This document shows positions 21,503 to 22,585 of a stretch of DNA of 22,585 bases, one piece after another. The notes beneath the pieces were generated by a model. That model did no database searches and was not told the origin of the DNA. It saw only the letters and a list, made by a program, of their open reading frames with translations. Both the position numbers and the translations under genes were made by a program. This DNA comes from Oscillospiraceae bacterium (lineage in GTDB: Bacteria > Bacillota > Clostridia > Oscillospirales > Ruminococcaceae), in NCBI GenBank assembly GCA_015067125.1, contig SVNB01000010.1:1-22585 (forward strand), given 5' to 3'. The first letter of the stretch is position 1. The number at the start of each line of letters is the position of its first letter.

Positions 21503-22585
21503 TGTGGAAAATTGGAAAGCATTTACGATAGGGAAACTTTTTAAATTAGAGAATGGAAAGGCCAATCAAGGTATGCTTGAGGATGGTAACGAATGTTTTT
21601 ATGTAGGTGCTAAAAAAGATGATAACGGTGTTATGGTTCATTGTGCGAAAGATGAAGCATTACTACAAAAAGGGAATTGTATTATATTCATTTGTAACGG
21701 ACAAGGTTCTGTTGGGTACGCAAACTATATGGACGTTGACTTTATAGGAACAACTGATATTGTTGCTGGTTATAACGAAAATCTAAATGAATATAATGGT
21801 TTGTTTATTGCGACCGTTCTTTGTCAAGAAAGACCTAAATATTCTTTCGGCAGAAAATGGAAAACACATTTAAGGAACACTGAAATCAAATTACCTATTA
21901 AATACAACCCCGATGGTACGCATTATTTTGATGCTTCTAAAAAATATTCCGAAACTGGCTATGTTCCAGATTGGGAATGGATGGAAAATTATATAAAAAC
22001 TCTCCATCACAAACCGCTTACTACAAAAAACAAGGCAAAAGAAATTCCGGAATTAAAAGTAAATTATTGGAAGAAGTTTACGGTTGAAAAGCTTTTCGAT
22101 GTGTTTCTTTCAAAAGGCGATATAAAAATTGACGATGTTGATTTAGGTAATATACCCTTGGTTTCATCTGGGGAAAGTAACAACGGTATCATCGGATATA
22201 TAGATGAGAAAGGTGATGGAAAAGCTGAAGTTTTCAATGGAAATATGATTACCATTGATATGTTTGGAAATTCATTTTATCAAAAGGATGATTTTTTTGC
22301 AGTAAGCCATGGCAGAGTAAATATTCTAAAACCCAAATTTGCTTTAAATCAATATATAGGAATGTTTATTTCAACTGTTTTAAAACAAGAACAATATAAA
22401 TTTTCGTATGGAAGAGCCGTATATAGTGCTGAAGCTTCAAATATGGTTATCGAATTACCTGTTCGACACCATATAAACGGTTCTCCCGTTTTGGATGAAG
22501 ACAAAAAATATTCCGATGAAGGCTATATTCCTGATTGGGAATGGATGGAAAATTATATAAAATCTTTGCCGTATGGAGATAGGCT
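21492..22585 (+). CDS. R-M specificity subunit with two target-recognition domains, C-terminal end cut
   Basis: The frame is open from the ATG at 21492 to the window end (364 codons). The protein has two similar halves: NLDVENWKAFTIGKLFKL begins the first and KVNYWKKFTVEKLFDVFLSKGD the second (about residue 193 onward). Each half ends with YS-x-x-GY-x-PDWEWMENYIK (about residues 153-170 and 341-358), the conserved helical region between recognition domains. Each half should read one part of a bipartite DNA site. The final LPYGDR suggests the true end is only a few residues away, giving a size close to the BcgI B subunit. AGGTAGGA lies before the ATG. It is inseparable in function from the fused subunit upstream. 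Confidence 0.88.
   Translation, partial: MNLDVENWKAFTIGKLFKLENGKANQGMLEDGNECFYVGAKKDDNGVMVHCAKDEALLQKGNCIIFICNGQGSVGYANYMDVDFIGTTDIVAGYNENLNEYNGLFIATVLCQERPKYSFGRKWKTHLRNTEIKLPIKYNPDGTHYFDASKKYSETGYVPDWEWMENYIKTLHHKPLTTKNKAKEIPELKVNYWKKFTVEKLFDVFLSKGDIKIDDVDLGNIPLVSSGESNNGIIGYIDEKGDGKAEVFNGNMITIDMFGNSFYQKDDFFAVSHGRVNILKPKFALNQYIGMFISTVLKQEQYKFSYGRAVYSAEASNMVIELPVRHHINGSPVLDEDKKYSDEGYIPDWEWMENYIKSLPYGDR
21969..22562 (+). repeat. 30-bp exact direct repeat within the specificity gene
   Basis: The 30 bases at 21969-21998 are identical to 22533-22562, 564 bp apart and in the same frame, coding for DWEWMENYIK. A flanking 14-mer, AAAAAATATTCCGA, is also repeated (21939-21952, 22503-22516). The near-identical DNA, in a gene whose halves otherwise differ, could support recombination. 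Confidence 0.9.

Overview
The window looks like a low-to-moderate GC Clostridia (Firmicutes) chromosome, probably a gut-type relative of Oscillospirales. That placement is inference from purine-rich Shine-Dalgarno sites, TTG and GTG starts, consensus sigma-A-type promoters, and the gene families: DegV, DUF1836, AzlCD, SdpRI, single-chain Fe-S serine dehydratase, TnpV and a MobV relaxase. No rRNA, tRNA, CRISPR array or insertion sequence was seen.

Positions 1-9430 are ordinary chromosome in short operons. A minus-strand operon encodes a PadR regulator, a membrane-anchored protein and a secreted protein cut by the window edge. Then come greA (minus), a DegV protein with L-serine ammonia-lyase (plus), a DUF1836 protein (minus) divergent from a second DegV protein (plus), azlCD (minus), an sdpR-sdpI-like autoregulated immunity pair (minus), and a stand-alone ATP-pyrophosphatase-type GMP synthase (guaA, plus). 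Most transcription units have readable promoters and terminators. Three carry clear palindromic operators.

About 110 bp after the guaA stop, a mobilizable or conjugative-type integrative element appears to begin, and it runs to the right edge of the window. Its left part holds a CI-like repressor facing a rightward promoter, with three copies of a 16-bp operator. Rightward genes follow: excisionase-like protein, tyrosine integrase, MobC-like protein, RepA-like ATPase. Next is a non-coding stretch with iteron-like repeats and a strong oriT candidate, then a MobV relaxase and TnpV. The 3' end of guaA is a known hotspot for genomic islands, which fits this layout. The right attachment site is not in the window.

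The cargo (15.0-22.6 kb) is a TPR regulator with an ABC exporter, an XRE/nucleotidyltransferase toxin-antitoxin candidate under a perfect 24-bp palindrome, and a BcgI-like restriction-modification locus. The R-M locus has a small ribbon-helix-helix protein, a fused nuclease-methyltransferase and a two-domain specificity subunit. It lies behind a perfect 40-bp palindrome, and its specificity gene contains a 30-bp exact internal repeat that could allow domain exchange. This self-regulated defence cargo is the most interesting part of the window.
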